A stretch of 64,000 bases of DNA from Cycas panzhihuaensis. Its lineage: Eukaryota > Cycadophyta. The position numbers were made by a program, and so were the translations under genes. Within the stretch, counting starts at the first letter, position 1. Every line of letters begins with the position of its first letter. The notes below the pieces were generated by a model that saw only the letters and a program-made list of their open reading frames with translations, was not told where the DNA came from and made no database searches. The stretch spans positions 48,057,741 to 48,121,740 of the forward strand of contig CM041465.1 in the NCBI GenBank assembly GCA_023213395.1, in the 5' to 3' direction. Of the stretch, positions 1 to 10,661 are shown piece after piece.

Positions 1-1830
1 TCAAGAAAACTCTCTCTGCTTCTGCTTTCTGCTTTTCTTCGCTGCCGGACCTGCACTCTTCATACTGGCCTTGACTCTCCTTGGCTCGGTTGAGACATTC
101 TCTCAACCCCTCAAGCGCCTGAGAGGGCTCCTTGAAGCAGTTTCAGTAGGCCTCTATCCAGCAATCCATGAGCCCTACGTTTGCAGTGTTCTCCATCATA
201 CTGTAGCGGGGCCTCAAACCCGCTGCTCAGATCCGGCATTTTTCCAGCCCTCCTTCATTGTCCTTTGGCTGAGGCAAGCCCCTTGCCTCTTCCTCCCAGG
301 TACTCTTTACTTTTTTGTTAAGTTCTTTGCAATATTCTTGCTCCAGCTCATTTGTTCATGTTTGTTGCTTGAAGTTTGATCCTCTTTCCTTTGTGAGGAC
401 TGTTGTTCCACTTTCTCTTGTCTCTTGCCTGCATTTGCTGTCCAAAGCAGCGGCGTGAGGGGTTGCATAGGCTTTGGGAGAGGGGCGGGGTGGCTTCCGT
501 ACCGCCTTCCACGCCGCCCCAGCGGCTCCAAGCCCTCCAAAGCTTCCTCTCGCCTCATGTTGCTCTTGGCCATCTAAACAAGGGTTTAGAGACTCAGGTC
601 GCTTAAACCAGTACATCACGAGTTGCAGTGATTTGGGACCCTTGCTCAGTTTGGGAATCATTCGTAGTTCTCAACTACCATTCGTGGCTTTGCCTTTGCT
701 CCCTTGCGGTTTGCTCCCCGTAGCATCCCGGTTCCCCGTGGGTGTCTTTGGGTCTTTCTTGCTCCTTTTTGCTACTATTTTCTAGCCTTGAGTCTTGACT
801 TTCTCCTCGCTGCCCCGTGGCTCTTGGGGAGAGGTTTGGGCACCATTTGCGGCACATAAGCCACTCCGAGTCCTACCTTGTCGTCCCACTTTATTTAGAG
901 TATTTTTCCCTTGATTTCCTCCTCGTTGGACTAACATTGATGCATGCCTATTTGGATTCGACTTATGTTGATATATATATATTGTTAGACCTTGTCGTTG
1001 CATGTTAGTACCCTCCTTCTGGAGGAGGAAGATCTTTGTCGCTGCAGGTATTTGAGACGCACGGAGAACGTTACCCGCTGATTTCTCTATCGGTGAGCGC
1101 CTCTTGCATGTGTTACAACTTACGTTATCTCATTTCCTAGTTAGCGTTTCCTTCTTTCTTTCGGTGTGCACTTATTTTCCGGGAAGGTAAGGAAGCCCTG
1201 CTCGCCACGCCTCACATCCCAGACGTTGCGTGGAGCGGTTGGGTACTCCTCGCGGGCTACATCACCTCGCACGCCCTTGGCCCAGGTACACATTTCCTCC
1301 TCTTGCGTACTCTTGTTCTTTTCCTTTTTTCTTCCTTAGTAATTAAGACATTGAAGATTAAAAGGAAAATTACCTTGTGTTTATTTGTTACGTATTTACT
1401 TCATTTGCATGCACCTTATCGTCCGTAGGGAAAGGTTGTAGGAGCCTTCTTGATCCCTACTTTTCCTTCCTCCCTTAACCTTGACGAGCATCTCGCCTCC
1501 CGCGTCGTCGTGTCCCCTGTTAGGTTGTGTAGGGTTGCTTTTGGCCTATCCCTCCTAGGTCCCTTCTCTCTCCTTCCGCCACCCAAGGGTGGAGGGTCCT
1601 GCCGGGCCAACTCGGGTCATCTTACGTACCTTCGCCTCTTTCTCCAAGTCGGTGGAGGGTCACCCAAGAGTAGCCATACTCCATTGCGGATCCCGAACTC
1701 GCCCCACGGGCGCAGGCGCTCTGCGTGGTAGTTGCTTGCCTTGTAGGTTCCACTTCCTACCGTTTCGTCACCATCTCTCCCGCGCTATCGATCAAAGGTT
1801 ATCCCGTAGCAGCGCGTCCACTACTAACCA
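1..1830 (+). mobile_element. 3' part of a long Tat/Ogre-type LTR (left edge outside window)
   Basis: This is non-coding, pyrimidine-rich DNA with many CpG dinucleotides, unlike the CpG-poor DNA that follows. It aligns in patches and in the same order with the 3.1 kb LTRs of T2. A 17-bp block at 1181-1197 recurs at 12654-12670 and 29915-29931. The stretch around 1568-1600 matches the LTR near 13480-13515. The last 90 bp follow the final part of the 13672-13754 segment and end in ACCA at 1830. No primer-binding site follows, and the next bases are pol of another element. It is therefore a 3' LTR or a solo LTR. Open frames here are short and show no known domain. The family assignment is inferred from the LTR similarity, which is weak over much of the length. 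Confidence 0.6.
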
Positions 1831-2410
1831 TTGATGCTTATTATTTGTAGCATGGTGTTTCTAATGATATCTAGACAATACACTTTAATAGGTCCAAGTC
1901 AAAGACTGGAGTTAATATAGGTATTATATTTAAATATCTACAGTGTAGGTCTCTTTTATTTTCTTTTAATTTTTTATTTCAATATACTAATAATAATATT
2001 GAGTATGAAGCTTCGATTTAGGGCTTGAAGGCAAAGATCCTCAAGATCTTTGGGGATTCTATACTGATTATTAACCAGATCAAAGCTTTATGCTTAATCA
2101 ATTATAAGAGATTAGGAAACAATAGGGAGAAAGTGCTTAAGATGATCAAGGATTTTAAAGCCTTCTCAATCTCTCATGTCTTTAGAGAAGATAATTGACT
2201 TATTGATTCATTGGTAATTATTGTTTCTATTATGAAAAGTGAACTAATTGACCTTAAGAATAAGATAATTGAGATTATTTCTAGACCTTCTATCCCCAAC
2301 AATGTTGATCAGTGGCAGGTCTTTAAAGATAATAATAAAATTAATCTTCTTTTTTGTGAAGTGGAGACAAGTTCATGGGCCAACATGTTGAGGGATCTAG
2401 TCCTTCTTTA
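1831..2410 (+). pseudogene. Outer Tat-type gypsy element: second (archaeal-type) RNase H domain
   Basis: Plus-strand pol remnant. Translation gives an RNase H fold of the kind found as a second domain in Tat/Ogre Ty3/gypsy elements. A first strand with HFNRSKSKTG (about 1881-1910) is followed by TNNNIEYEA near 1990, FGDS near 2050 and REDN near 2190. The first catalytic Asp (expected FDGS) is Asn, codon AAT at 1887-1889. The glutamate of EYEA and the Asp of FGDS remain. In-frame stops sit where Gln and similar residues are expected. The domain lies directly upstream of the RT of the same element, whereas I know it in this family between the first RNase H and integrase. The left side is cut by the LTR ending at 1830. 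Confidence 0.72.
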
Positions 2411-3068
2411 GATGAAGTATACATGTCGAATGATATAGATAAGGAAGGTGTTGTTAAACTAAAGTTAAATAAAATTCTAAAAGGAATGATAACTTTGGAA
2501 CAAATATTTAATATGAACAATTCTCCAAAGATAAAATTGACAAAATTTAAGGTCTCAAAAGGGTTATTGGGGAAAAGTATATTAATTAACTTAGGCACTC
2601 ATGAATGAGTGTCTAATGTGATTTATATCAATTAAGCATGTACTAAATAGATATAAGACAAATTCATTAATATTTACAAAAAAGTATGAAGATATTTTTG
2701 CTTAGAAATACCAAGATTTGAAGGTTTTAATCCTATAAGTGATCCAACATACCATTCTACTAAATCTTGATATTAAACCTTCTTGTTAGAATAATATGCT
2801 TAGAATCCAAGGCTTAGAGATTTGATTTGGGCTAAGCTCTAAAAGTTGTTAGATGATGACGCATATTTTTCAATTAAGTTCTTATAATGGGTGGTTAATC
2901 TAGTCCCAACTAGGAAGAAGAATGAAGACCTCTACTTGTGTGTTAATTTTAGGAACTTCAATAAATAATCTTTCAAAGACAATTATCCCTTACCTTGTAT
3001 AGAGAAAATTTTATAAGTTATAAATAGATAAAAAATGATATCTTTATTGGGTGGTTTCTTGGGATACA
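2411..3068 (+). pseudogene. Outer Tat-type gypsy element: linker and N-terminal reverse transcriptase
   Basis: Continues the pol remnant. The linker motif INLGTHE (near 2590) and a segment matching the YKKYEDIFAW stretch that precedes RT in Athila/Tat elements lead into RT. RT reads VNLVPTRKKN (about 2895-2925), LCVNFRNFN and DNYPLP (about 2975-2995), the usual fingers motifs of Ty3/gypsy RT. Several stop codons and one or more frame changes make it non-functional. It is interrupted at 3068, just before the GYNQ motif, by insertion of N1. RT resumes in frame at 7616 once one copy of the 5-bp target duplication is discounted. Confidence 0.75.
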
Positions 3069-3402
3069 TGAAGAATTTGAAAGTATGGAGATATAATGGA
3101 GTAATAAGCAAATAATCAATCCATTATCTTGTATGAGCATAAATCAAAGATTACACTCAAGCCATATTTTAGAGTGTGTACATATTTCCAAATGGAGGTG
3201 ATGTCTAAGGACACTAGGGTTTGTCACCCTAGTAAATATATAAGTTTGAGGTAAGAGGGAAACCTCCTCAACCTCTAAACTTTAAAATATATTAAAATAA
3301 TGCTTAACTAAAGTAACACTTAACCTTACCTTACTTACCTTCACATGTGTGCACTCACATGTGTAAATAGTAGGAGTGGGGTGATAAACATTAATCCTTA
3401 CA
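3069..3402 (-). repeat. N1 left LTR (3' LTR)
   Basis: It aligns along its whole length with 7285-7615, including the shared stretches near 3330-3370 and 7535-7575 with paired CACATGTG palindromes. Boundaries are set by the TG start, the CA end at 3402 and the ATACA duplication just outside. Confidence 0.88.
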
Positions 3403-3413
3403 TTCTCCACCTT
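3403..3413 (-). other. N1 polypurine tract
   Basis: Read on the minus strand this is AAGGTGGAGAA directly upstream of the 3' LTR. It is the usual plus-strand priming tract of plant copia elements, and a similar tract (TCAAGGTGGAGAT on the minus strand) occurs beside the left LTR of C2. Confidence 0.75.
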
Positions 3414-6400
3414 AATGTTCATCACAAACATCTTCATTTTTCCTTAAACTTGTGGTACATGTATTTGAGATAGACTTTGAGTAAGTAATTAAACATATGT
3501 CATTTCACTTTGTATTCATCTTCATACATCTTTGCCCTTGTATGGTGGTTTCCTTCTATATGATATGGTTCAAATGATCTCCAAGTAAATGTGACTTGCT
3601 TCAAATAGAGAAGAGTGACTACATCATGTACTTTATCTCCTGGAATCTTTGTTACAATATCATCATATGCATCAATGTGATCGTTCTTTTGATTTAAGTT
3701 TTCTACATTAGTCTCTTCAACATAAAATTCTTGTTTTGACATCTGTCTCACATGTACAAAATCATCATAGTTAAATTCATTTAAATTGAGAGTTTCTCCC
3801 CTATAAATAAATTCTAGTGTATCTTAAATAGATTTGGATGTAGTTAATTCATTAACATTAATGAATACATCATTGTTTATTGTACTAAATATTAAAGCTA
3901 TGATTTCATTATTCTTTCTTAAGTTTTCTTTAAAATTTTCTTCTTCCTCTAGGTAATCATATGCTACAAAATTTCAAATGTCCTTTACAATAAAAAGTGT
4001 TTTCAATAATCATTTCTATATATGAAAATTAGTTCTATCAAGTGTGGGAATTAACACATCATCCAAATAAAATATCATTTGTAATGCATTTAGTTTATGA
4101 GCTCGAAAAAGTAAATGAAGGTCTTTAATATATGAATAACATAAAGTGGACAATAAGTGCTTTTCAATAAATATAAATCCCTTAATCAAGGTAGGAAAGT
4201 AATACGATCAAATACATATCTTTTTGAGACAAAAGATTTCCTTTTGTATATAACTAAGTCAATTAATAAGTATTTTCTAAATAATCAAAAGAGTGCTAAA
4301 TGATATGCAACTTGGTTTTCAATTTGATATGATGTAGTGAAACAAGGGTCTAAATGCTCTTTTAATGCTCTAACCATGTAAATTTAAAATATAACTGCCT
4401 TTAATGATAAAATGATAGATATTCAATGATATTCTTTAACTAATCTTAAAATTTTCAAAGCTAAGGAGTAGTTAAAGCAAAAATGAACGACCTTTATCAA
4501 TGTAAAATAAAGTATGCTAGATTATGAAGATGATTAGCTATCCTTTTGAGAATAGTAGGTCCTTTTGAAAGTAGTAAAAAACTAAGAAATTGAAGTGAAA
4601 CCTCTACTTTAGATAATAGAAAAATCTAAAAATAACAAGTTTCCTCAAAGAAATATAAAAAATAAATAATTATGATACAAATGGTACCTGTTTGATAAGG
4701 TAGCTCTACATAGATTGAAGTACTAAAAATCTAGATTCTTGCTGTAAATAAGACTTGAAAAATACAAATAAAGAATAATAATAGCTTTAAGAATAAATTC
4801 TTAGTGATTAATAATGTAGATATAACCTTTTTGAGATAATGTAATACTTGAAAAGTTATAAGATAAGGCCTATAAGGCCTAAACAAGAAGCTAAGGATAA
4901 CTAGCTTTAAAGATCTATCAAATAATGTTAGAATTAAGTGAATCCTATTTCAAACTAAAGAATATTGAATAACATTTTTGATAGATTTGACCATTCAGAA
5001 AACCAATTCTTAAAACTTAAGATTTTAAAGAATAGGTGTAGAGATCCTTTTTAGAGCTTGAATAGGGGCCACAAGGCTAAAATACTATAAAAATAGATTA
5101 TAACTTTATGAAAATGTGTAAAACTACTCACTTATAAATTAAAGACCTTTTAATATGACTTATACTAAAAAACTTTGAACAAAATACTTCAAAAAATGCT
5201 GAATAATGAAGAACTAGGTTTAATTAAGTACCTTAAATTCACTAGTCTAAAATATCTATAAAATAGCTTCAAATCATTTAAAAAAATGTATCAACATAAA
5301 GAGGGATAAATCAACTTTCCAACAAATTAGAAAACAAATATTAGATAAGAAAGTTATAGTGAAAATAGTGAAGGGACCTCCTTATAATTAACAAAATGAA
5401 GGCTAAAAAAATAGGTGACTTTGAACTATTAAAACTTGATCAAAATAACTCCAAAACTAAAAAAAGACCAGTCCACAGTAAAGCTCGTGAAGTCACGATC
5501 ATGATGAAACTAGTTTCATTGAAAACCACTAATCCAATGAGGAGCTATAGTGAAAAATATGACAGTAACTTTATAAAATAGAATATAAATAAACTTGATA
5601 TTAAAAAGTAAATTTAAGCCCTTTGAAAAATGAACTGCAAGTCACATGCAAGTCAATAAAACTAGGGGCTAAACTCTAAAAGGGGCTACCCACTAAACAA
5701 ACACTACTAGATCCCAAATATTATGCAATATGATTTAATCAAATCAAACTTTAGAAAAATTAAAAAAATTATAATACAAGATGCTACCATGAGGAATACA
5801 ATGAACATAGGTGATTTAAGCAACTGCAACTCACTAAAACTAATTGAATGGGGATTTTAGGGTATTCTACAACCTCACAATTGAAGATCAACTCAAGAAA
5901 CTTTATCAAAGTATAATTTTTATATAATAAAAATGAAAAAAAAATGTCGATTACAAACATGCGACCGTAAAATGACATTGATGAGCAGAAGAAAGATTTG
6001 GTAAATGTAATCGATAAAAACACATGAAATTTGATTGAATGAGGTTGCAGATAGGTGTTGAGGGTCCACACTAGTGGATCAAATTCAAAAAGCTTTAAAA
6101 AATATAATTTTCATATAAAAAATATTGATTAAAATAGCACAATCGCCAGCGAGGACTACAGAGGTGAGATTGATCAATGAAATCTTACTATGATCAATCA
6201 AATAAGGGAACAGAGGATCTACTAAGGTAGATCAATAAAAAAATTTTAAAAATATAATTTTTATATATAAAAAATCAAAAAAATATATTAATAGAAGGAT
6301 GTGCTTGGAGGAGAAACTTTAGCATATTAGATCTCACTGTTCGATTAACGAAATCTAACAAAACTTTAAAGGGAGCTAGATCTACTTACCACCAAGGCAC

Positions 6401-7270
6401 CTTTTAAAGTTTATCATTAACAGATCACCATAGGTTGAAAACAAAGCTATCAAACCTAGGGAGGTCGTACAGAGTGTGCAGAGGCTAAATGGTCTAAAGA
6501 ATGCTCTTGGATTACTAAAAATTACTTTATCTGACCCTTAACAGGCTTACACCACTGTTACAAAAGAAACTAGGTAAAAAATGAAGCTAAAGTAAGCAAA
6601 TCAAAAGAGGGTCACTAGGGTTTTGTTACTAAAATGAGTAGCTTGACTTCTAGGAGGGAGATCTCTTCGTAGGAGCAACGAAAATTGAAACTGTTGAATC
6701 TGGTGCATAGTTAACTTATAGAGCTTTGAAATGATTAGTTACTTACTAGGGTTTCATTCACCATGGAGACTGCACTAGCCTATAGAAGTTTAAGTTATCT
6801 GTAAAGGCTTAAAGAAATAATGAAAAAATAATAAAAACTTATAAAATATCAAATGAAATCTCAGTATAATTTCTCAAAAGGACTATTGGGTTAAATACAC
6901 AGCTATTGCTACACAGATCTAAAGAAATATTGAGTAAATAGAGTATATATACCAAAAAATAGCCAAAAAATTTAATCAAACTATATAAAACTTATTAATA
7001 AAACTTCATAAAATGATGAAATATTGAATGTTTTGTTGATTATGGCTGTGATCCTACAACAGATCTATGAAAATATGGATTATTTTACACATATAAATTA
7101 GAAATAATCAAAATTTTAATGAAAATAATATAAAAACTGCTAATAAGCTTTATAAAAAATGAATAAAATTGATATATTACTCGCCATAAGTAGCTTTGAT
7201 AAATATTTGCTTTAAGAACTAATAGATCTTCTTACTCTCAAATGAAGGACTTCAACAGGTCAAAATCTAA
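3403..7270 (-). other. N1 interior: AT-rich, no recognisable coding domain
   Basis: About 3.9 kb of very AT-rich sequence. The longest minus-strand open frame near the 3' end (3500-3751, 83 codons) shows no retrotransposon motif. A degenerate direct repeat built around an A/T-rich core occurs three times (about 5909-5935, 6092-6123, 6241-6275), each preceded by GATCAA-like sequence and spaced roughly 150-185 bp. I found no gag zinc knuckle, protease DSG, integrase zinc finger or RT motif. The absence supports a non-autonomous element, but such decayed DNA could hide remnants that only a profile search would find. Confidence 0.6.
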
Positions 7271-7282
7271 TCTTTGATACCA
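7271..7282 (-). other. N1 primer-binding site (initiator tRNA-Met)
   Basis: The minus strand reads TGGTATCAAAGA two bases inside the 5' LTR. It differs little from the canonical TGGTATCAGAGC complementary to plant initiator tRNA-Met and fixes the element's orientation. Confidence 0.85.
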
Positions 7283-7284
7283 AA

Positions 7285-7615
7285 TGAAGGATTTAAAAGC
7301 ATGGAGATAGAGCAGAGAAATAAGCAAAAAATCAATCCATTATCTTATATGAGCATAAACCAAAGATTACATTCGAGCCATGTTTGAGAGTGTGTATATA
7401 TTTCTAAATGAAGGTGGTATTTAAAGACATCAGGGTTTGTCAACCTAGTAAATATATAGTTTGAGAGATAAGAGAAACCTTCTTAACCTCCAAAATTTAA
7501 AATATATTAAAATAATACTTAACTAAAGTAACACTTAACCTTACCTTACTTACTTTCACATGTGTGCACTCACATGTATAAATGGTGGGAGTGGGCTGAT
7601 GAATATTGACCCCAA
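7285..7615 (-). repeat. N1 right LTR (5' LTR)
   Basis: Partner of 3069-3402. It starts TGAAGG and ends AATA, where the left copy has TACA, and is followed at once by the second ATACA duplication. Confidence 0.87.
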
Positions 7616-8144
7616 TAATACAACGAAGGTTTGGTACCTGAGGAGGATCAACATAAGACCATGTTCACCACCTTCTAAGGAACTTTTGCTTACAAGAAAA
7701 TACTCTTTAGATCGATGAACACTAGGGCCATATTTCAAAGAGTAATGGATCAAGCCTTTAAGAATTTGATTAGGGTGATTATTTTCATCTATATGCATCA
7801 TATAACAATATATTAAAAGAGGCAAAGGGATTATTTCAAACATCTAGAGACTATTTTATAACGATGCAAGGTGTTTAGGATTTCACTCAATCCTAAGAAA
7901 TCTATTTTTAGAGTCACTCATGGAAAACTATTAGGCCATGTTATCTTGAGGTATGGGAACATTATAGATCCCAAAAGGGTCAAGGTGATCAAAGAGCTCC
8001 CTCTTCTATCTAACAAGAAGGTGTTACAATCTTTATTTGGTAAAATTAAAATTTTGAGAAGGTTCATTCCTAATTTTGCTAAAGTGACTCTTCGTATTAA
8101 CTAATTATTGAAGTTGAAAATAAATTTATAATGGACCAAAAGAA
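7616..8144 (+). pseudogene. Outer Tat-type gypsy element: C-terminal reverse transcriptase
   Basis: Continuation of the RT broken at 3068. The conserved block PEEDQHKT (about 7632-7655) is followed by a region matching the palm, in which the catalytic YLDD motif is replaced by a YMHH-like sequence near 7790. The connection motif LNPKKSIF (about 7884-7907) and the thumb segment (LLGHVILRYGNIIDP, near 7930-7975) follow. Residues match Athila/Tat RT, for example QSLFGKIKILRRFIPNFAK. Stops interrupt the frame. At about 8144 it is cut by insertion of C1 and resumes with RNase H at 33833. Confidence 0.8.
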
Positions 8145-8418
8145 AGTTTAGGGTCATAAATAGAACCATATTTAAACATATTAATATAGGATTTTCTAAT
8201 AGAGTAGTCTATCATTAAAAAATGGGAATTTATTAAGAACCTACACACTCCATTGATCAACACATAGTACAATGCAGATAAATATATAAGTAAGATTAGT
8301 AATAATTAATAAGTAAATTAATAATTACCTTAACACATGTCACAAGTCTATTTAGGAGTTTGTAACTCCTATGACTGACCTACTCTATTTGGTCTACATA
8401 TAACATATTAATCTAATA
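8145..8418 (-). repeat. C1 left LTR (3' LTR)
   Basis: Aligns with 33560-33832 throughout, for example the block CATAAATAGAACC near the start and TTAATCTAA near the end. The terminal TG and CA appear decayed here (A for T at the start, TA for CA at 8417-8418). Confidence 0.83.
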
Positions 8419-9985
8419 ATCCCCATTAATGTTTATTTAATTGGTATTAACAATGATATAAAATTTAAATTTATAAAACTTACCCTTGGGTAGAAGTTTG
8501 GTAAAAATATTAGTAACTTACTCTTCTGTTGATTTATATAGAAGTTTGAATTCTCTAATCTAGATTTTCTTCTTAATGAAGCGATGATATATCTTGATGT
8601 GTTTGGTGTGACCATGGAATACCAGATTATTGGCAATCTTTAAGGTACTTTGATTATCAAAGTGCATCATAGTTGCCTCCTCCTGATGTAATCCCATATC
8701 ACCAAGTATATGCCTTAACTAGACAACTTTATAAGTATCTATAACTATAGCTTTATACTCTTCCTCAATAGATGATAAAACAACATTAGGCTGTTTCTTA
8801 TTACTCTAAGAGATAATAATAGAACTCATACTAAAGCAATAACTGAAAGTGGACATTCTTCTATCCCCACATCTAAGCCAATTAGAATTTAAATATTCAA
8901 TTGGCCTAAAATTATTATTCTAGATAAACTCCAACCTAAAAAGTAGTAGAGTAGTTAAAGTTCTATAATTTTAAATGTCTTTTTTAGATCATTCTTCAAG
9001 ACTTCAACCTTTAAGGTGTTGATCTCTATGATCATAAGATTATTTACATGTAGAACTATAAGGATGACTAAATTTCCTTTAATCTTAACATATAGGTTTA
9101 TATTTGTTAGAAATCATTCAAATTAATTATCTAAAAAATATTAATTGATCTTAGAATACTAAGATCTTAGAGTTTGTTTGAGGCCTTATAAATCCTTCTT
9201 CAACTGATATACTAAATGCTCTTTGCCATTGGTAGTATATCTAAGTGGCTACTCTATATAAACCTCCTTTACAAGATCTCCATTAAGGAAGGTACTCTTG
9301 ATTTCAAATTCATGTAACTACTATTTAAACTGAGTATCTATTGCTAACATTAGTCTAATCATTACCATATTTACTCTTGGTAATTAATACCTTCCATTTG
9401 CTTGAATTCTTTAGCTACCAATCTAGCCTTATATTTATTAATTATGCTATTTGATCTAAATTTGGTCCTATAGACGTATCTATAACCAATTACCTACTTA
9501 TATACTAGCAAATCAACAAGTTTTGGGTTTTATTATGCTCAATGACAAAAATTTTAGCATCCATAGATGTCCTCCTCTTCTATTGCTAGTTGGACTCTTC
9601 AAAATTTGAAGACTTATTAACATCCAATACATCTACCATTAAAGCAAAATTAATCATATTAGGTCTCATCCTCAACTTTCGTGTGCCTTCTATCTTGGGT
9701 AACTAAGCTTTAGCTATGGTTTTCAAATACCACTTGATAATGTTTTTCAACATGTGGAGTGATCTTAGGTTATATCTCTAATACTATCTCCCAAGCATCT
9801 TTGAACTCCTCCTCCTCAATTTCCCCCTTTTTAAGCTAAGTCTTAGGCTCGATAAAATATTATCTTGAAGAACTAGAGTTAAGATATTCTTGGATCTATT
9901 TACCCTTGTCTTACCATATCTTTGAAGTGTTTAGGTCCTAAGTTTGATCTAAAACTTATTTCTCTAACCCTTCAAAGATAATATC
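8419..9985 (-). pseudogene. C1 reverse transcriptase and RNase H remnant
   Basis: Minus-strand copia pol, C-terminal half. RNase H is clear at about 8440-8690: FDNQSTLKIANN, then FHGHTKHIKI, then the C-terminal TEE.VTNIFTK pattern, matching the CDNQSA...RTKHIE...ADIFTK series of plant copia elements. RT occupies roughly 8900-9900 but carries many stops and shifts, and I cannot place its YVDDM motif with certainty. It is the downstream part of the same polyprotein as 9986-10661. Confidence 0.72.
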
Positions 9986-10661
9986 TCAAGTTGTATGTAC
10001 CATTTTAGATGTCAATTTATATACATAATACACTTTACTCTTTTCATCATGACTCATAAGGATGTACTTAGAACTCTTAATATCAAACTTGTGGTATTTC
10101 TCTTTGGGAAGATGTATATATATGGTACTTATAAAGATTCTTAGATGGCTAACTATAGGTTTACATCCTAACCATGCTTCTTTAGGTGTATTGTTCCTTA
10201 CAACTGTAGTCATACTCCTATTTATTAGGTACATTATTGTACAAACTACTTTTTTCCAAAAGATGTTTAAGAGGTTATTAGCCTTCATCATTAACTTTGC
10301 TTTATTAACCAACATTGTATTCATTCTATAAGCCACTCTATTTTACTAAGGAGTGTATGCAATCATCAACTACTTCTTTATGCTACGATCTTTACAAAAT
10401 TGGATAAATATTTTGGAGGTTTACTCTTCCCTATTATTTAATTTTAGTATCATTATCCTTTATCCACTTTTATTCTCCACATTTATTTTGAACTCTTTAA
10501 ACATGTTGAATGCCTAAGACTTATACTTTAAAGGATAAACCTAAACCTTTCTAAAATTATTATCAGTGAAGGTCAAGAAATACCTTACACCTCTAAGTGA
10601 AGTGATTAGCATAGGACCACATATATCGAAGTGGATTAGGCTCAAATTTTTAATTACCCTA
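9986..10661 (-). pseudogene. C1 integrase, part downstream of the T2 insertion
   Basis: Minus-strand copia integrase. Near 10541-10640 it reads LIHFDICGPM and YFLTFTDNN, which hold the first two catalytic aspartates of the DDE core. At 9986-10336 it gives RMNTMLVNKA, YLINRSMTT and SHLRIF, the C-terminal integrase block that normally follows the catalytic Glu (expected NGVAERMN). Stops and frame changes separate the pieces. The break at 10661 falls between the zinc-binding and catalytic parts. The missing N-terminal side resumes at 31017, and the reading frame is consistent across the gap when one 5-bp duplication is ignored. Confidence 0.82.
10657..10661. repeat. Target-site duplication left of T2 (decayed)
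   Basis: CCCTA here pairs with GCCTT at 31017-31021, with three of five bases identical. The pairing is supported by the C1 integrase frame, which stays open across the insertion when one copy is removed. Confidence 0.55.

Larger units (their letters stand above)
3069..7615 (-). mobile_element. N1: copia-type LTR element, probably non-autonomous
   Basis: A complete LTR element lies on the minus strand. LTRs of 334 and 331 bp begin TGAAG and end CA or its decayed form TA. Perfect 5-bp target duplications (ATACA) lie at 3064-3068 and 7616-7620. A primer-binding site for initiator tRNA-Met lies beside the right LTR, and a polypurine tract of the GGTGGAGAA type beside the left. The 3.9 kb interior has no recognisable gag, protease, integrase, RT or RNase H on either strand. 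It inserted into the RT of the outer Tat-type element. It is best described as a large retrotransposon derivative that depended on proteins from elsewhere, although extreme decay of a coding copia is not excluded. Confidence 0.85.
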
